A stretch of DNA of 64,000 nt, taken from Clostridia bacterium (lineage in GTDB: Bacteria; Bacillota; Clostridia; Monoglobales; Monoglobaceae). Shown one piece after another: positions 17,247 to 25,499 of this stretch (the stretch's first letter is position 1; each line of letters opens with the position of its first letter). Below the pieces are notes generated by a model. That model was not told the DNA's origin, did not search any database, and saw only the letters and a program-made list of their open reading frames with translations. Where the stretch lies: the NCBI GenBank assembly GCA_017546165.1, contig JAFYXL010000001.1, positions 1 through 64,000 on the forward strand, read 5' to 3'. A program made the translations under genes and the position numbers.

Positions 17247-18353
17247 TTACCTCATTGCCATACTGTTGTTTAGAAGGGTTGTGCTGTATAAGAAAAGCAC
17301 ATCCTGATTATCAAATTCAATAAAGTTTCCTAAAAAATCACTTTGGATATAACGGATATCAACAACCGTTATTTTTTTATACCCTTCTGCAAGTAAAGGT
17401 GCAATGCTGCTGCCGAAGGAGTCACGGAAGAGGATAAGTTCCTTTGATGATTTTGCAGTTGGATTTTCGATGGTGATAAGAGGCGATGTGCCGGAAAGAT
17501 ACATTTCGTAGGGGTCTTTGCCCTGAGCCTTTTCCATATTGTAAAATTCACCCTGTTTGGGGAGCCCTGTATCAAAATAGGTCACTGTACAAGCATCAAG
17601 AGTTTCACTTGTCAGATACTTTATGGTATCCGGTGCAAATGGCAGTGCTGACTGACCGCTATATACGCCATTAAATGGAATACCAAGGGTGTTTACTTTG
17701 TACTGTGCAGATACATCAGTTCCCATTTGGTTTCCTAACCATTCTGCAACATCTTGGATGTTTTCCTGTTTCCAGTGTGAGTCAGTGCGATAATAGTCAT
17801 CAACTGACAAAAGGGGGATCAAATCAATATATTCCATATAGGGAAGATTTGATTTGAAATTCTCAATAAATTCAGGATAATTTATGGAGAGGTATCCTTT
17901 TTGAGGTGCCAGGAAGTAGTTTTTATCCGGTACGATTGAGAGATAGGTTTTTACACTTGTATTCTTCAGATATTTGTTAAAAATATTGTCAAATCTGTCT
18001 ATTGCGTAAGTTATCATTTCGGGGTTTTCAGGATATTCAATTTTTGAAATATGTCCGTCTTGAACATATAACTTATTGTTGTCCATTTTGCCCAGAAGCT
18101 TGGTTGAAAATAATGCTTTTAAGGTCCTGAACCGGTCGCGCAATGGAAACTGGTCGGTTGTATATTCCTCAAAACCTTCCGTAAATTCGCCTGAAAAAAC
18201 GGTGGAAAGACTTAAATGGGGCAGTGATGCCAAAGCCCGTCGCTCGCTTTCTGAAAAGGCGGTTTCAGGCTTTAACCAACAAGACACAGAGATGCCCAAA
18301 ATCAACAAGGCAAAAACTATTGTAAACATTAAATTTTTTAAATCTTTATTCAA
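17247..18353 (-). CDS. DHHW-family (AlgJ/AlgX-like) O-acetylation protein
   Basis: A 368-residue protein with an N-terminal membrane anchor (about residues 9-26) and an extracytoplasmic domain. Motifs are a DHHW-like YYRTDSHWKQ (about 188-197) and RDSFGSS (about 309-315), the serine of SGNH/AlgJ-type acyltransferases. Start is TTG 18353, since AAAGGAGG lies nine bases upstream. It follows the MBOAT gene by 15 bases. In known pairs the MBOAT protein moves acetyl groups across the membrane and this partner transfers them to a polysaccharide or wall polymer. The polymer is not identifiable here. Confidence 0.82.
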   Translation of the reverse strand: MNKDLKNLMFTIVFALLILGISVSCWLKPETAFSESERRALASLPHLSLSTVFSGEFTEGFEEYTTDQFPLRDRFRTLKALFSTKLLGKMDNNKLYVQDGHISKIEYPENPEMITYAIDRFDNIFNKYLKNTSVKTYLSIVPDKNYFLAPQKGYLSINYPEFIENFKSNLPYMEYIDLIPLLSVDDYYRTDSHWKQENIQDVAEWLGNQMGTDVSAQYKVNTLGIPFNGVYSGQSALPFAPDTIKYLTSETLDACTVTYFDTGLPKQGEFYNMEKAQGKDPYEMYLSGTSPLITIENPTAKSSKELILFRDSFGSSIAPLLAEGYKKITVVDIRYIQSDFLGNFIEFDNQDVLFLYSTTLLNNSMAMR

Positions 18354-18368
18354 TTTGCCAGACCTCCT

Positions 18369-19766
18369 TTAAAAACGGAAATACAGAAATGGATTGAATG
18401 ATCCATCTGCAAGGTATGCAGTTGAAATTAGCAACAGGACAATCAAAAGAGGTATTTCGATAACATCCCAAATCTTTTTGAACCATACCTTTTGGTAAAG
18501 ATGGGACAGTACATTTTTGGGCAAGGGTGTTGAACTGATTGCTGCAATCAATATAATTAAGCCATAGCTTTTCAGATAGTATGTCCATTCAAAGGATGCA
18601 AAAGGAACTCCAATGCCAAACATTCCTCCGACATAAGAAATTGCGTCAGTAAGATTGTTTGCGCTAAAGATTACAAAGCTGATTGCCACAAAAAATATAA
18701 CGTATATGTGACTCAGAAATTTGTGTTTTTCAAGATGTTTTAAAACGAAGAACTTTTCAATGGTAAGGAGTACGCCAAAGTAAAGTCCCCAGATGATAAA
18801 GTTCCATTCTGCCCCATGCCAGAAGCCTGTTAAAAACCACACTACAAAGATATTGAAAAGCAGGCGGGCTTTTTTTACACGGTTGCCACCCAGGGGGATA
18901 TATACGTAGTCTCTAAACCACGAACCAAGGGAAATATGCCACCTGCGCCAAAACTCAGTTATACTCGATGAGATAAATGGATAGTTAAAGTTTTCCATAA
19001 ATTCAAAGCCGAGAAGTTTGCCAAGGCCGATTGCCATATCACTGTAGCCGGAGAAATCAAAGTAGATTTGGAGCATATAGCAAAAAGCAAAAAGCCAGAA
19101 GAATAAAACTGATTTGTCACCTGAACTTATAAAGGCATCGGAGAGTTCGCCTAAGGAGTTTGCAAGAATAATCTTTTTTGAAAGACCTATAATAAACCTG
19201 CGAGTACCGCTGGCAATTTTATCAAATGAGTGGGTTCTTGATACAAGCTGCGTTTCAATGTCTGAGTATCTCACAATGGGTCCTGCAATCAATTGTGGAA
19301 AGAGGGCTACATATGCTGCAAGATTTATGGGGTTTTTTTGTGCCGCAACATTTCCGCGATATACATCTACGGTATAGCTTAAGGTCTGAAAGGTGTAAAA
19401 ACTGATTCCAATTGGAAGTACAAGGCGGAGGAGTGGAATTGAAAGGCCTGTTATCCTGTTGAAGTTGGTTATAAAAAAGTCTGCATACTTAAAGTATCCA
19501 AGTGCGGCAAGACTTGTCAAAATAGAAATAACCAAAAATATTTTTGACCATACTGTGCCTTTAAAGCGTTCAATCAAAAGTCCCATAATATAGACAAGGC
19601 CTATGGTTGCAATCATCAAAAAAACATAGATGGGTTCGCCCCAGGCGTAAAAAATAAGACTTGAGAGTAAAAGCACAGTATTTTTAAATATCCTGGGTGT
19701 GATTGCATAGATCATTAGGACAATCGGTAAAAAATAATATAAAAATGGAATACTTGAAAAGAGCAT
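18369..19766 (-). CDS. MBOAT-family O-acyltransferase (AlgI/DltB-like)
   Basis: A 465-residue multi-pass membrane protein. The MBOAT core is clear: FDFSGYSDMAIGLGKLLGFE, NYPFISSSITEFWRRWHIS, the SWFRDYVYIPLGGNR segment, and the catalytic His in WFLTGFWHGAEWNFIIWG (about 313-330). It would deliver activated acetyl groups to the outer face of the membrane for the DHHW protein encoded next. GGGAG precedes the ATG. No glycosyltransferases flank it, so the acceptor polymer must be made elsewhere. Confidence 0.88.
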   Translation of the reverse strand: MLFSSIPFLYYFLPIVLMIYAITPRIFKNTVLLLSSLIFYAWGEPIYVFLMIATIGLVYIMGLLIERFKGTVWSKIFLVISILTSLAALGYFKYADFFITNFNRITGLSIPLLRLVLPIGISFYTFQTLSYTVDVYRGNVAAQKNPINLAAYVALFPQLIAGPIVRYSDIETQLVSRTHSFDKIASGTRRFIIGLSKKIILANSLGELSDAFISSGDKSVLFFWLFAFCYMLQIYFDFSGYSDMAIGLGKLLGFEFMENFNYPFISSSITEFWRRWHISLGSWFRDYVYIPLGGNRVKKARLLFNIFVVWFLTGFWHGAEWNFIIWGLYFGVLLTIEKFFVLKHLEKHKFLSHIYVIFFVAISFVIFSANNLTDAISYVGGMFGIGVPFASFEWTYYLKSYGLIILIAAISSTPLPKNVLSHLYQKVWFKKIWDVIEIPLLIVLLLISTAYLADGSFNPFLYFRF

Positions 19767-19792
19767 AATTTATCTCCCGTTATTTTATTAAA

Positions 19793-19820
19793 AAACGGAT
19801 GCTCCAGGCACCCGTTTTTC
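19793..19820. terminator. Terminator after the lipoprotein gene
   Basis: AAACGGATGC (19793-19802) pairs with GGCACCCGTTT just downstream around a short loop; T-rich sequence follows on both strands. It separates the leftward lipoprotein gene from the MBOAT gene. Confidence 0.65.
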
Positions 19821-19830
19821 TTGACTTTTC

Positions 19831-20559
19831 TTAGCCTTCAAGACTTGTGGGGCACATTACAAAAAATACTTTTGTGCCAACACTACCTGTAACCATTTCG
19901 TCGGCTTCAACGCATATATTCCATCTAAGGTCAGCGTTTGATTTAAGGGTTGAAATGAAGGAGGGAACATCTGACGCATTCTCAAGCTCAAATACGTATC
20001 CTACAAAGGGGATTGAACCAATCATTGGGGCAAACATTGCGCCTGACTTAAAGCCCTTGATTTCAGTATTTCCAAAACCTGAAAGCAAGCCTTCTTCAAT
20101 TGGTGTTGCACCGCCGCTGAATTCTATTACAGGGTTTGTAACAAGTGCGTTTGCAAGGTCTAAAGCACTCATTCCTGATGCATTTGCCTTAAAGTCTGCA
20201 AGAAGTTTATTGCCAAGGGTGGCAGGCTTTTCTGCGGGTTTCTCTACAGGTTTTTCAGCAGGTTTCTCATCCGGTTTCTCATCCGGTACATTTTCCGGAT
20301 TAGTTTGTGGTTTTGCCTGAGGCTTGGCATTGTTTTCTGCCGGTTTAGTTTCGGAAGGATTGGAAGAAGGTTTTTTGTTGTCGGTTACTGCGTTGTCATT
20401 TTTAGATTCAGCTTCATCGCTTTTATCCAATGCATCAGTGTTTTCCGATTCAACTGACACTTCGGGATCTTGAGAAATATCGGTGGATTCGTTTTTGCCG
20501 CAAGCCGCAAATGCTACAGCAAGCATAACTACTAATAAAATTGAAATAAGTTTTTTCAT
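19831..20559 (-). CDS. Lipoprotein with low-complexity linker
   Basis: A 242-residue protein with a lipoprotein signal (MKKLISILLVVMLAVAFAACG, lipobox AFAAC, Cys at about 20). A long acidic, Ser/Asn/Pro-rich linker of about 90 residues ends in KP and EKP repeats (about residues 75-112). The C-terminal 125 residues form a compact domain with a glycine-rich stretch. No enzyme motif is visible. It would be anchored to the outer face of the membrane, with the repeats acting as a spacer through the wall. It stands alone with its own terminator. Function unknown. Confidence 0.8.
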   Translation of the reverse strand: MKKLISILLVVMLAVAFAACGKNESTDISQDPEVSVESENTDALDKSDEAESKNDNAVTDNKKPSSNPSETKPAENNAKPQAKPQTNPENVPDEKPDEKPAEKPVEKPAEKPATLGNKLLADFKANASGMSALDLANALVTNPVIEFSGGATPIEEGLLSGFGNTEIKGFKSGAMFAPMIGSIPFVGYVFELENASDVPSFISTLKSNADLRWNICVEADEMVTGSVGTKVFFVMCPTSLEG

Positions 20560-20637
20560 AAATTTTCTCCTTAAAAATGTTTTTTACACATATAATACTT
20601 TTAAAATTTTAAAAAGGTTGCACAAAAATTAAAAAAT

Positions 20638-21312
20638 TTATACAAGATTGATTTTATGTGCGATATTTTGCATTTCTGCGTCGGTTTCTGCGATTACGTC
20701 GGCGCATTTTTTGAGGTGCTCACTCATTTCAGCAGAGTCGGGGATGTCCTTTTTGTAACGCACCTGATGCTCAAGACTTGCCCAAAAGTCCATAGCCATA
20801 GTGCGAATCTGCACTTCAACCCGCATATGCTTTTTGCGGTCCGAAAAGAAAACGGGAATCTCAATAATCATATGATAACTGCGGTAGCCGTTTTTCTTTG
20901 GTTTTTTTATGTAGTCCTTGACCTGCACAAGATGAATATCATCCTGGCTTGTCAACATTTTTGCTATGGTGTAAATGTCATCGATAAAGGAGCAGATAAC
21001 TCTGACACCTGCAACATCATTTAAATTCTGGGAGATTGATTCAACTGTTACTTCGCAGCCATTTCTGACAAGCTTTTCAGCAATGCTTTGTGGCTTTTTG
21101 ATGCGATATTTTATGGTTTCAATAGGGTTGCGGTTATTACGTACAGACATCTCGCGGCTGAGCACCTCGAGTTTTGTGGTAACCTCCTGGATAGCACACT
21201 GATACATCATCATTATTTCTTCAAATTGGTGTGCTTTTTCCGCAAATATGTGGGCTGAATCTTCAGGGATATTTATGTGTGCAAGGACAGCTTTGTTTAG
21301 TTCTCTTTCCAT
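20638..21312 (-). CDS. Small alarmone synthetase (RelA/SpoT domain)
   Basis: A 224-residue single-domain (p)ppGpp synthetase of the YjbM/YwaC (RelQ/RelP) type. The RelA_SpoT signature is seen in RIKKPQSIAEKL (about 70-81), NDVAGVRVICSFIDDIY (about 98-114), GYRSYHMIIEIPV (about 143-155) and VEVQIRTMAMDFWASLEHQ (about 166-184). It lacks the hydrolase, TGS and ACT domains of long Rel. It transfers pyrophosphate from ATP to GTP or GDP under stress. The gene follows proA by 17 bases, so the two are likely co-transcribed. Confidence 0.9.
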   Translation of the reverse strand: MERELNKAVLAHINIPEDSAHIFAEKAHQFEEIMMMYQCAIQEVTTKLEVLSREMSVRNNRNPIETIKYRIKKPQSIAEKLVRNGCEVTVESISQNLNDVAGVRVICSFIDDIYTIAKMLTSQDDIHLVQVKDYIKKPKKNGYRSYHMIIEIPVFFSDRKKHMRVEVQIRTMAMDFWASLEHQVRYKKDIPDSAEMSEHLKKCADVIAETDAEMQNIAHKINLV

Positions 21313-21329
21313 TTTTTAATCCTTCCGGG

Positions 21330-22574
21330 TTATCTTATTTGTCCGTTTCCGCGGATAACGTATTTTGTAGAGGTAAGTGCTTTCAGACCCATAGGGCCAC
21401 GTGCGTGGAGTTTTTGAGTGCTGATGCCGATTTCTGCACCAAATCCAAATTCAAAGCCATCTGTAAATCTGGTTGAGGCATTGACATAAACTGCTGCAGC
21501 ATCTATTGAGTCCAGAAACTTTTGCGCATTTTCAGCGTCCTCTGTGACAATAGCCTCTGAATGACGGCTGTTATATTTGTTTATATGATTAATTGCTTCA
21601 TCAACTGAAGAAACAACCTTTACTGCAATTTTAAGGTCAAGATATTCCGTAGCCCAGTCGTCTTCCGTTGCCGGGGTGGCTGCGGGGAAAATCTCACAAA
21701 CTTTAGAATCCCCCACAATCTCAACGTTTTTTTTCAACAAAGCTGAGAGCATATCAGGGAGGAAGGATTCTGCCACATCTTTGTGGACAAGCAATTTTTC
21801 CTCGGCATTACAAACAGACGGGCGAGAGGTTTTGGCGTTCAAGACGATTTCCTTTGCCATCTGCAAATTGGCATCGGCATCCACATAAACGTGACAGTTG
21901 CCGGTACCTGTTTCAATTGCGGGGACGGTGGCGTTTTCAACCACTGAGCGGATGAGACCTGCACCGCCTCTGGGGATTATTACATCAAGGTAGTCGTTAA
22001 GCTTCATAAGTGCAACAGCGCTGTCGCGGGAAGTATCCTCGACCAATGCTACACAGTCCTCAGAAAGACCAACCGATTTGATAGCATCACGGAAAACATT
22101 GGTAATGGCCATACTGGATTTATGAGCTTCTTTGCCGCATCTTAATATACAGGCATTACCTGATTTAAGGCATAGAGCTGCAGCATCCGCTGTCACATTG
22201 GGGCGTGCTTCATAGATAATTCCACATACACCAAGGGGGACACGGACTTCGCTGATTAAAAGGCCGTTGGGACGTTGCCACTGGGACACAACCTCCCCGA
22301 TTGGGTCAGGGAGCTCTGCAATCTGACGAATGCCTTGCGCAATTGTTTCTATACGTTCTTTATTGAGGGTAAGACGATCAATGAGACCTGGGGACATACC
22401 ATTTGCCTTTGCGGCCTCAAGGTCTTTGTTGTTTTCATTTAATATATAGTCTGTATTCTTTATCAAACTGTCTGCAACATACATAAGGGCATCTCGCTTC
22501 GTATCTGCTGACACAGAAGAAAGTGACAATGCAGCCGTCTTTGCCAAGTTTCCCTTTTGAATGAGTTCTTCCAT
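21330..22574 (-). CDS. proA: Gamma-glutamyl phosphate reductase
   Basis: A 414-residue ProA, the NADPH-dependent reduction of glutamyl phosphate in proline synthesis. Motifs include EVRVPLGVCGIIYEARPNVT (about 110-129), LKSGNACILRCGKEA, VYVDADANLQMAKEIVLNAKTSRPSVCNAEEKLLVH with the catalytic Cys (about 258), and RFTDGFEFGFGAEIGISTQKLHARGPMGL at the C-terminus. GAGGTG precedes the start. proB is not beside it. The neighbour downstream is an alarmone synthetase. Confidence 0.95.
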   Translation of the reverse strand: MEELIQKGNLAKTAALSLSSVSADTKRDALMYVADSLIKNTDYILNENNKDLEAAKANGMSPGLIDRLTLNKERIETIAQGIRQIAELPDPIGEVVSQWQRPNGLLISEVRVPLGVCGIIYEARPNVTADAAALCLKSGNACILRCGKEAHKSSMAITNVFRDAIKSVGLSEDCVALVEDTSRDSAVALMKLNDYLDVIIPRGGAGLIRSVVENATVPAIETGTGNCHVYVDADANLQMAKEIVLNAKTSRPSVCNAEEKLLVHKDVAESFLPDMLSALLKKNVEIVGDSKVCEIFPAATPATEDDWATEYLDLKIAVKVVSSVDEAINHINKYNSRHSEAIVTEDAENAQKFLDSIDAAAVYVNASTRFTDGFEFGFGAEIGISTQKLHARGPMGLKALTSTKYVIRGNGQIR

Positions 22575-22600
22575 ATTTAAAAATCACCTCTTATGAATTG

Positions 22601-22629
22601 AGTATATCATAACACACATTAAAAAGCAA
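22601..22629 (-). promoter_or_regulatory. Promoter of proA
   Basis: On the minus strand TTGCTT (22624-22629), 17 bases, TATACT (22601-22606), about 25 bases upstream of the start codon. Confidence 0.6.
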
Positions 22630-22681
22630 GAAGAGGGGAAATTATTTAAGAAAAATTAACTCTTGAAAAGGAGAATTCAAG

Positions 22682-22716
22682 AAAAAACCGATTGCAAGTT
22701 TGCAATCGGTTTTTTC
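22682..22716. terminator. Terminator after the M23 peptidase gene
   Basis: A 10-bp core stem CCGATTGCAA/TTGCAATCGG extended by A6 and T6 tracts (22682-22716). It ends the leftward M23/ParB unit and would work in both directions. Confidence 0.85.
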
Positions 22717-22747
22717 TTAAGATGTATAATGTTTCAAAAGATTGGTA

Positions 22748-23482
22748 TTAGCTATTAACCATTTTTTCAGGGTCTTTATACTCACCGCCGGATATAACTT
22801 CAAAATGGAGATGAGGGCCGGAACTTGCCTCCAAAATTCCTGAGTCGCCTACACCGCCGATGATATCCCCTTTTTCAACCTGAGTTCCCACTTTGATAAA
22901 ATCCACACTTTGCAGATTACCATATAGCGATGAAATTTCATTGCCGTGGTCAATGACAACAACTACACCGAGAAGGTCATCCTGATATACCTGAGATATT
23001 ACTCCGGACTCTGCGGCTTTGACCTGGTCGCCGATTTTGGCGGCGATATCTGTGCCGTTGTGGGTACGCCAATCCTGCATACTTTCACAAAAGACCAGCT
23101 CGTCAACAGAGCAGGGGGCAATTATTTCGCCATCAATAGGGAAGTTCATCGAAAATTTGGGAACTTCGGTTTTTTCTGTTGCGGGTGCGGATGTTTCAAC
23201 AACCTGGGGGTTGAATTTTTCAGGTTCTTTTTTTTGTGTTTCTTTTGGCAAGTTGTCAATATCTACTATTTCAAGCTGACTTTCCAGTGCCGCTTCGCGC
23301 CAGGAATTCTCGTCAAATGAGGCAACTTGCTGATTCATTTGACGCTTTAAATGTGATGAGTAGATTGTGAAACTTGCAATTGCAACAACTGAGCACAGGG
23401 CTATGTAAAACCCTTTGTTGGTTGCAATCTTTTTCCAGCAAAATGTCTGTGTACTTTTATTTTTTTTCTTCTTCTTAGTCAT
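22748..23482 (-). CDS. SpoIIQ-like M23 (LytM) metallopeptidase
   Basis: A 244-residue protein with a lysine-rich cytoplasmic head (KKKKKNK), one membrane segment (about residues 27-43), a linker rich in Pro/Glu, and a C-terminal LytM domain (about 125-240). Zinc ligands are seen as HNGTDIAA and HLHFEV. In sporulating Clostridia this architecture is that of SpoIIQ, a forespore membrane protein in the channel linking it to the mother cell. Here the metal ligands are kept, so it may also cleave peptidoglycan. A vegetative endopeptidase remains possible. Confidence 0.75.
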   Translation of the reverse strand: MTKKKKKNKSTQTFCWKKIATNKGFYIALCSVVAIASFTIYSSHLKRQMNQQVASFDENSWREAALESQLEIVDIDNLPKETQKKEPEKFNPQVVETSAPATEKTEVPKFSMNFPIDGEIIAPCSVDELVFCESMQDWRTHNGTDIAAKIGDQVKAAESGVISQVYQDDLLGVVVVIDHGNEISSLYGNLQSVDFIKVGTQVEKGDIIGGVGDSGILEASSGPHLHFEVISGGEYKDPEKMVNS

Positions 23483-23526
23483 TTATGGCACCTCCACATT
23501 AGGAAGTATTAACCATAAATTTCTTT

Positions 23527-24342
23527 TTATACTGCATTTTTCAAATTTTTAGGTATTTTGATTGTATATTCAATAAATTCCTCACTCTCTGTTTTGCTTG
23601 TCTGGGCTTCAATCCCGGACTTTTTCATCATATCCACTGCCTGTTTTATAGTGTTAGAGAAGATTCTTACATCTTTGAAAATGCGTATGTCTTTAGTCTT
23701 ATCAAGTTCCGTACTTTGCTCTGAGCTTAATACTTCATCTACAAGCTCTTCAGTTTTTGCAACGTTAAGGCCTTTTTTGATGATTGTATTCAGAACTCTC
23801 AGCTTAGCCTTTTCGTCCGGAAGACGCAAAATCGCTCTTGCGTGGCGTTCGCTGAGGTTGTTTTCTGAAAGCAGCTGGCGTACTTTTGGAGAAAGTTTGA
23901 GAATTCTTATCTTGTTTGCAATAGTTGATTGATTTTTGCCTATTTTCATTGCTAGCTCTTCCTGAGTCATCCCGTGCTCTGAAAGAAGAGAGCAAAATGC
24001 TTCGGCTTCCTCCATGTATCCCAGATTTTCACGCTGTATATTTTCAATCAATGCCATAACAGCGCTGTCTGTACCACCCGCCCTGATAACAATAGCCGGT
24101 ATTTCATTCATTTCAGCCATACGGCAGGCACGAAGCCTGCGTTCTCCGGCAATCAGCTCGTAGTCCCGTCCGTTTATTTGCCTTACCACCACAGGCTGCA
24201 TAAGTCCATAGTGCCTTATGGACGAACATAGGTCGTTTAGTGCAGCCTTATCCATTTCGCGTCTTGGCTGATATGGGTTTGGTCTTACTGAATCTATTGG
24301 CAGATACAATACCTTTGAATTTTTTTCTTCTGTAAACATATA
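23527..24342 (-). CDS. ParB/Spo0J/Noc-family DNA-binding protein
   Basis: A 271-residue protein. The N-terminal CTP-binding domain carries PNPYQPRR (about 21-28), ELIAGERRLRA (about 60-70) and ALIENIQRENLGYMEEA (about 97-113), followed by an HTH (MTQEELAMKIGKNQSTIANKIRILKLSP). I chose ATG 24342 because AAAGGTGAG lies just upstream; a more distal ATG at 24360 has no such site. No ParA gene and no parS-like palindrome (TGTTTCACGTGAAACA) was seen, so this may be the Noc-type nucleoid-occlusion branch rather than Spo0J. It lies 44 bases upstream of the SpoIIQ-like gene. Confidence 0.85.
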   Translation of the reverse strand, partial: YMFTEEKNSKVLYLPIDSVRPNPYQPRREMDKAALNDLCSSIRHYGLMQPVVVRQINGRDYELIAGERRLRACRMAEMNEIPAIVIRAGGTDSAVMALIENIQRENLGYMEEAEAFCSLLSEHGMTQEELAMKIGKNQSTIANKIRILKLSPKVRQLLSENNLSERHARAILRLPDEKAKLRVLNTIIKKGLNVAKTEELVDEVLSSEQSTELDKTKDIRIFKDVRIFSNTIKQAVDMMKKSGIEAQTSKTESEEFIEYTIKIPKNLKNAV

Positions 24343-24395
24343 TCTCACCTTTCTTTTCATAAATATTAATCTATATCTTTATTTAACCTAAGGTA

Positions 24396-24424
24396 ATTGT
24401 AACACAAATAAAATTACTTTACAA
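24396..24424 (-). promoter_or_regulatory. Promoter of the ParB/Noc gene
   Basis: On the minus strand TTGTAA (24419-24424), 17 bases, TACAAT (24396-24401), about 55 bases upstream of the chosen start. Confidence 0.5.
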
Positions 24425-24506
24425 ATTTTTCCATATGCAAAATATGAGATAATCGGCGAAAAGGTGCTATGTTGTGACTGCAAAATATTTAACCTACAAA
24501 TTTACG

Positions 24507-24540
24507 ACAAAAAAAGGACAGGCATCTTTGCCTGTCCGAT
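24507..24540 (-). terminator. Terminator after the EamA transporter gene
   Basis: A 9-bp perfect stem GGACAGGCA/TGCCTGTCC (24516-24524, 24529-24537) followed on the minus strand by seven T. Confidence 0.9.
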
Positions 24541-24557
24541 ATTATTAACTTTTTAAT

Positions 24558-25496
24558 TTATGACGCAAGACCTTCTGCAATGCCCATAATAATTATACCG
24601 GCAAATACGCAAATCAATGCACCGTAGTGTTTCCAGGATAATTTTTCTTTGAGGAATAGCCTGCTCCACAGAACTGATACTACACAGTATGCAGATATAA
24701 CAGGTGCTGCACCTACAGGATTTGCCGCAAGGGCATAGATGTATGCAAACTGACCTGCAGTTTCGCATATAGCAGCGATTCCTTTTGGCGCTTCATCACG
24801 GTATGAGGTTATCTTTTGTTTTTTGATTATGAATACATAGACAAACGCTACAACTGCCATAAAAAGGAAAGTGAGCTCATAAGCTACATTTGCAACGTCT
24901 TCGCTCAGATAGTGGAAGACGTTTGGCAAAAATGTGTTGCCTTCCTCCAAAATTACAGAGTCAAAGAATGTACCAACAGCATCTATGATACAGTAGAGAA
25001 CCGGGAGTAAGATTGCAAGGACACTTTTTGTGTATTTTCTGTTTGAGTGTATCTGGCGTGCTGCCTTTGCCTCATCATCCTCGGTATATTCCGCAATGCC
25101 AAGAAAGAGAACACCAAAACAAACTATAACCACACCTACGGTTGACAGTGGGTCAATTGTTTGTCCAAGAATCAGGAAACACAGAATTGCAGCAATTGCA
25201 CCTGAAGAGTTGCAGATTGGGGAAGAGACTGAAAGTTCAATATAACGAAGTGTTACGTAACCGAATATCATTGAGAGTATGTACATTGATGATGCAGGCA
25301 GGTAATAAATTATGTCCTGCATAGTGATGGAAACGCCTGATGCAATTTCATAAATTGCGTGAATTCCCATAACAAAACCTACTGCCATAACCATCTTCCA
25401 ATGACTGTATTTGTCTGAGGGCTTTGAGCCAAGCTTACTGAAAAAATCCGAACCACTCCAACAAAGTGTTGCACAAAGTGCTATAACTAACCACAT
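24558..25496 (-). CDS. EamA/DMT-family membrane transporter
   Basis: A 312-residue protein with about ten hydrophobic segments and the two-fold repeat of drug/metabolite transporters. It starts MWLVIALCATLCWSGSDFFSKLG, and the second half contains PVGAAPVISAYCVVSVLWSRLFLKEKLSW, the typical EamA end of a repeat. Substrate unknown; amino acids or their derivatives are common for the family. It is three bases from the PLP-lyase gene upstream and should share its transcript, which may hint at export of a sulfur amino acid or related compound. Confidence 0.85.
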   Translation of the reverse strand: MWLVIALCATLCWSGSDFFSKLGSKPSDKYSHWKMVMAVGFVMGIHAIYEIASGVSITMQDIIYYLPASSMYILSMIFGYVTLRYIELSVSSPICNSSGAIAAILCFLILGQTIDPLSTVGVVIVCFGVLFLGIAEYTEDDEAKAARQIHSNRKYTKSVLAILLPVLYCIIDAVGTFFDSVILEEGNTFLPNVFHYLSEDVANVAYELTFLFMAVVAFVYVFIIKKQKITSYRDEAPKGIAAICETAGQFAYIYALAANPVGAAPVISAYCVVSVLWSRLFLKEKLSWKHYGALICVFAGIIIMGIAEGLAS

Positions 25497-25499
25497 ATA

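Noticed and set aside
20219-20300. Short tandem repeats read as a possible repeat array
   Set aside because: They encode the KP/EKP linker of the lipoprotein in frame; they are not CRISPR and not intergenic.
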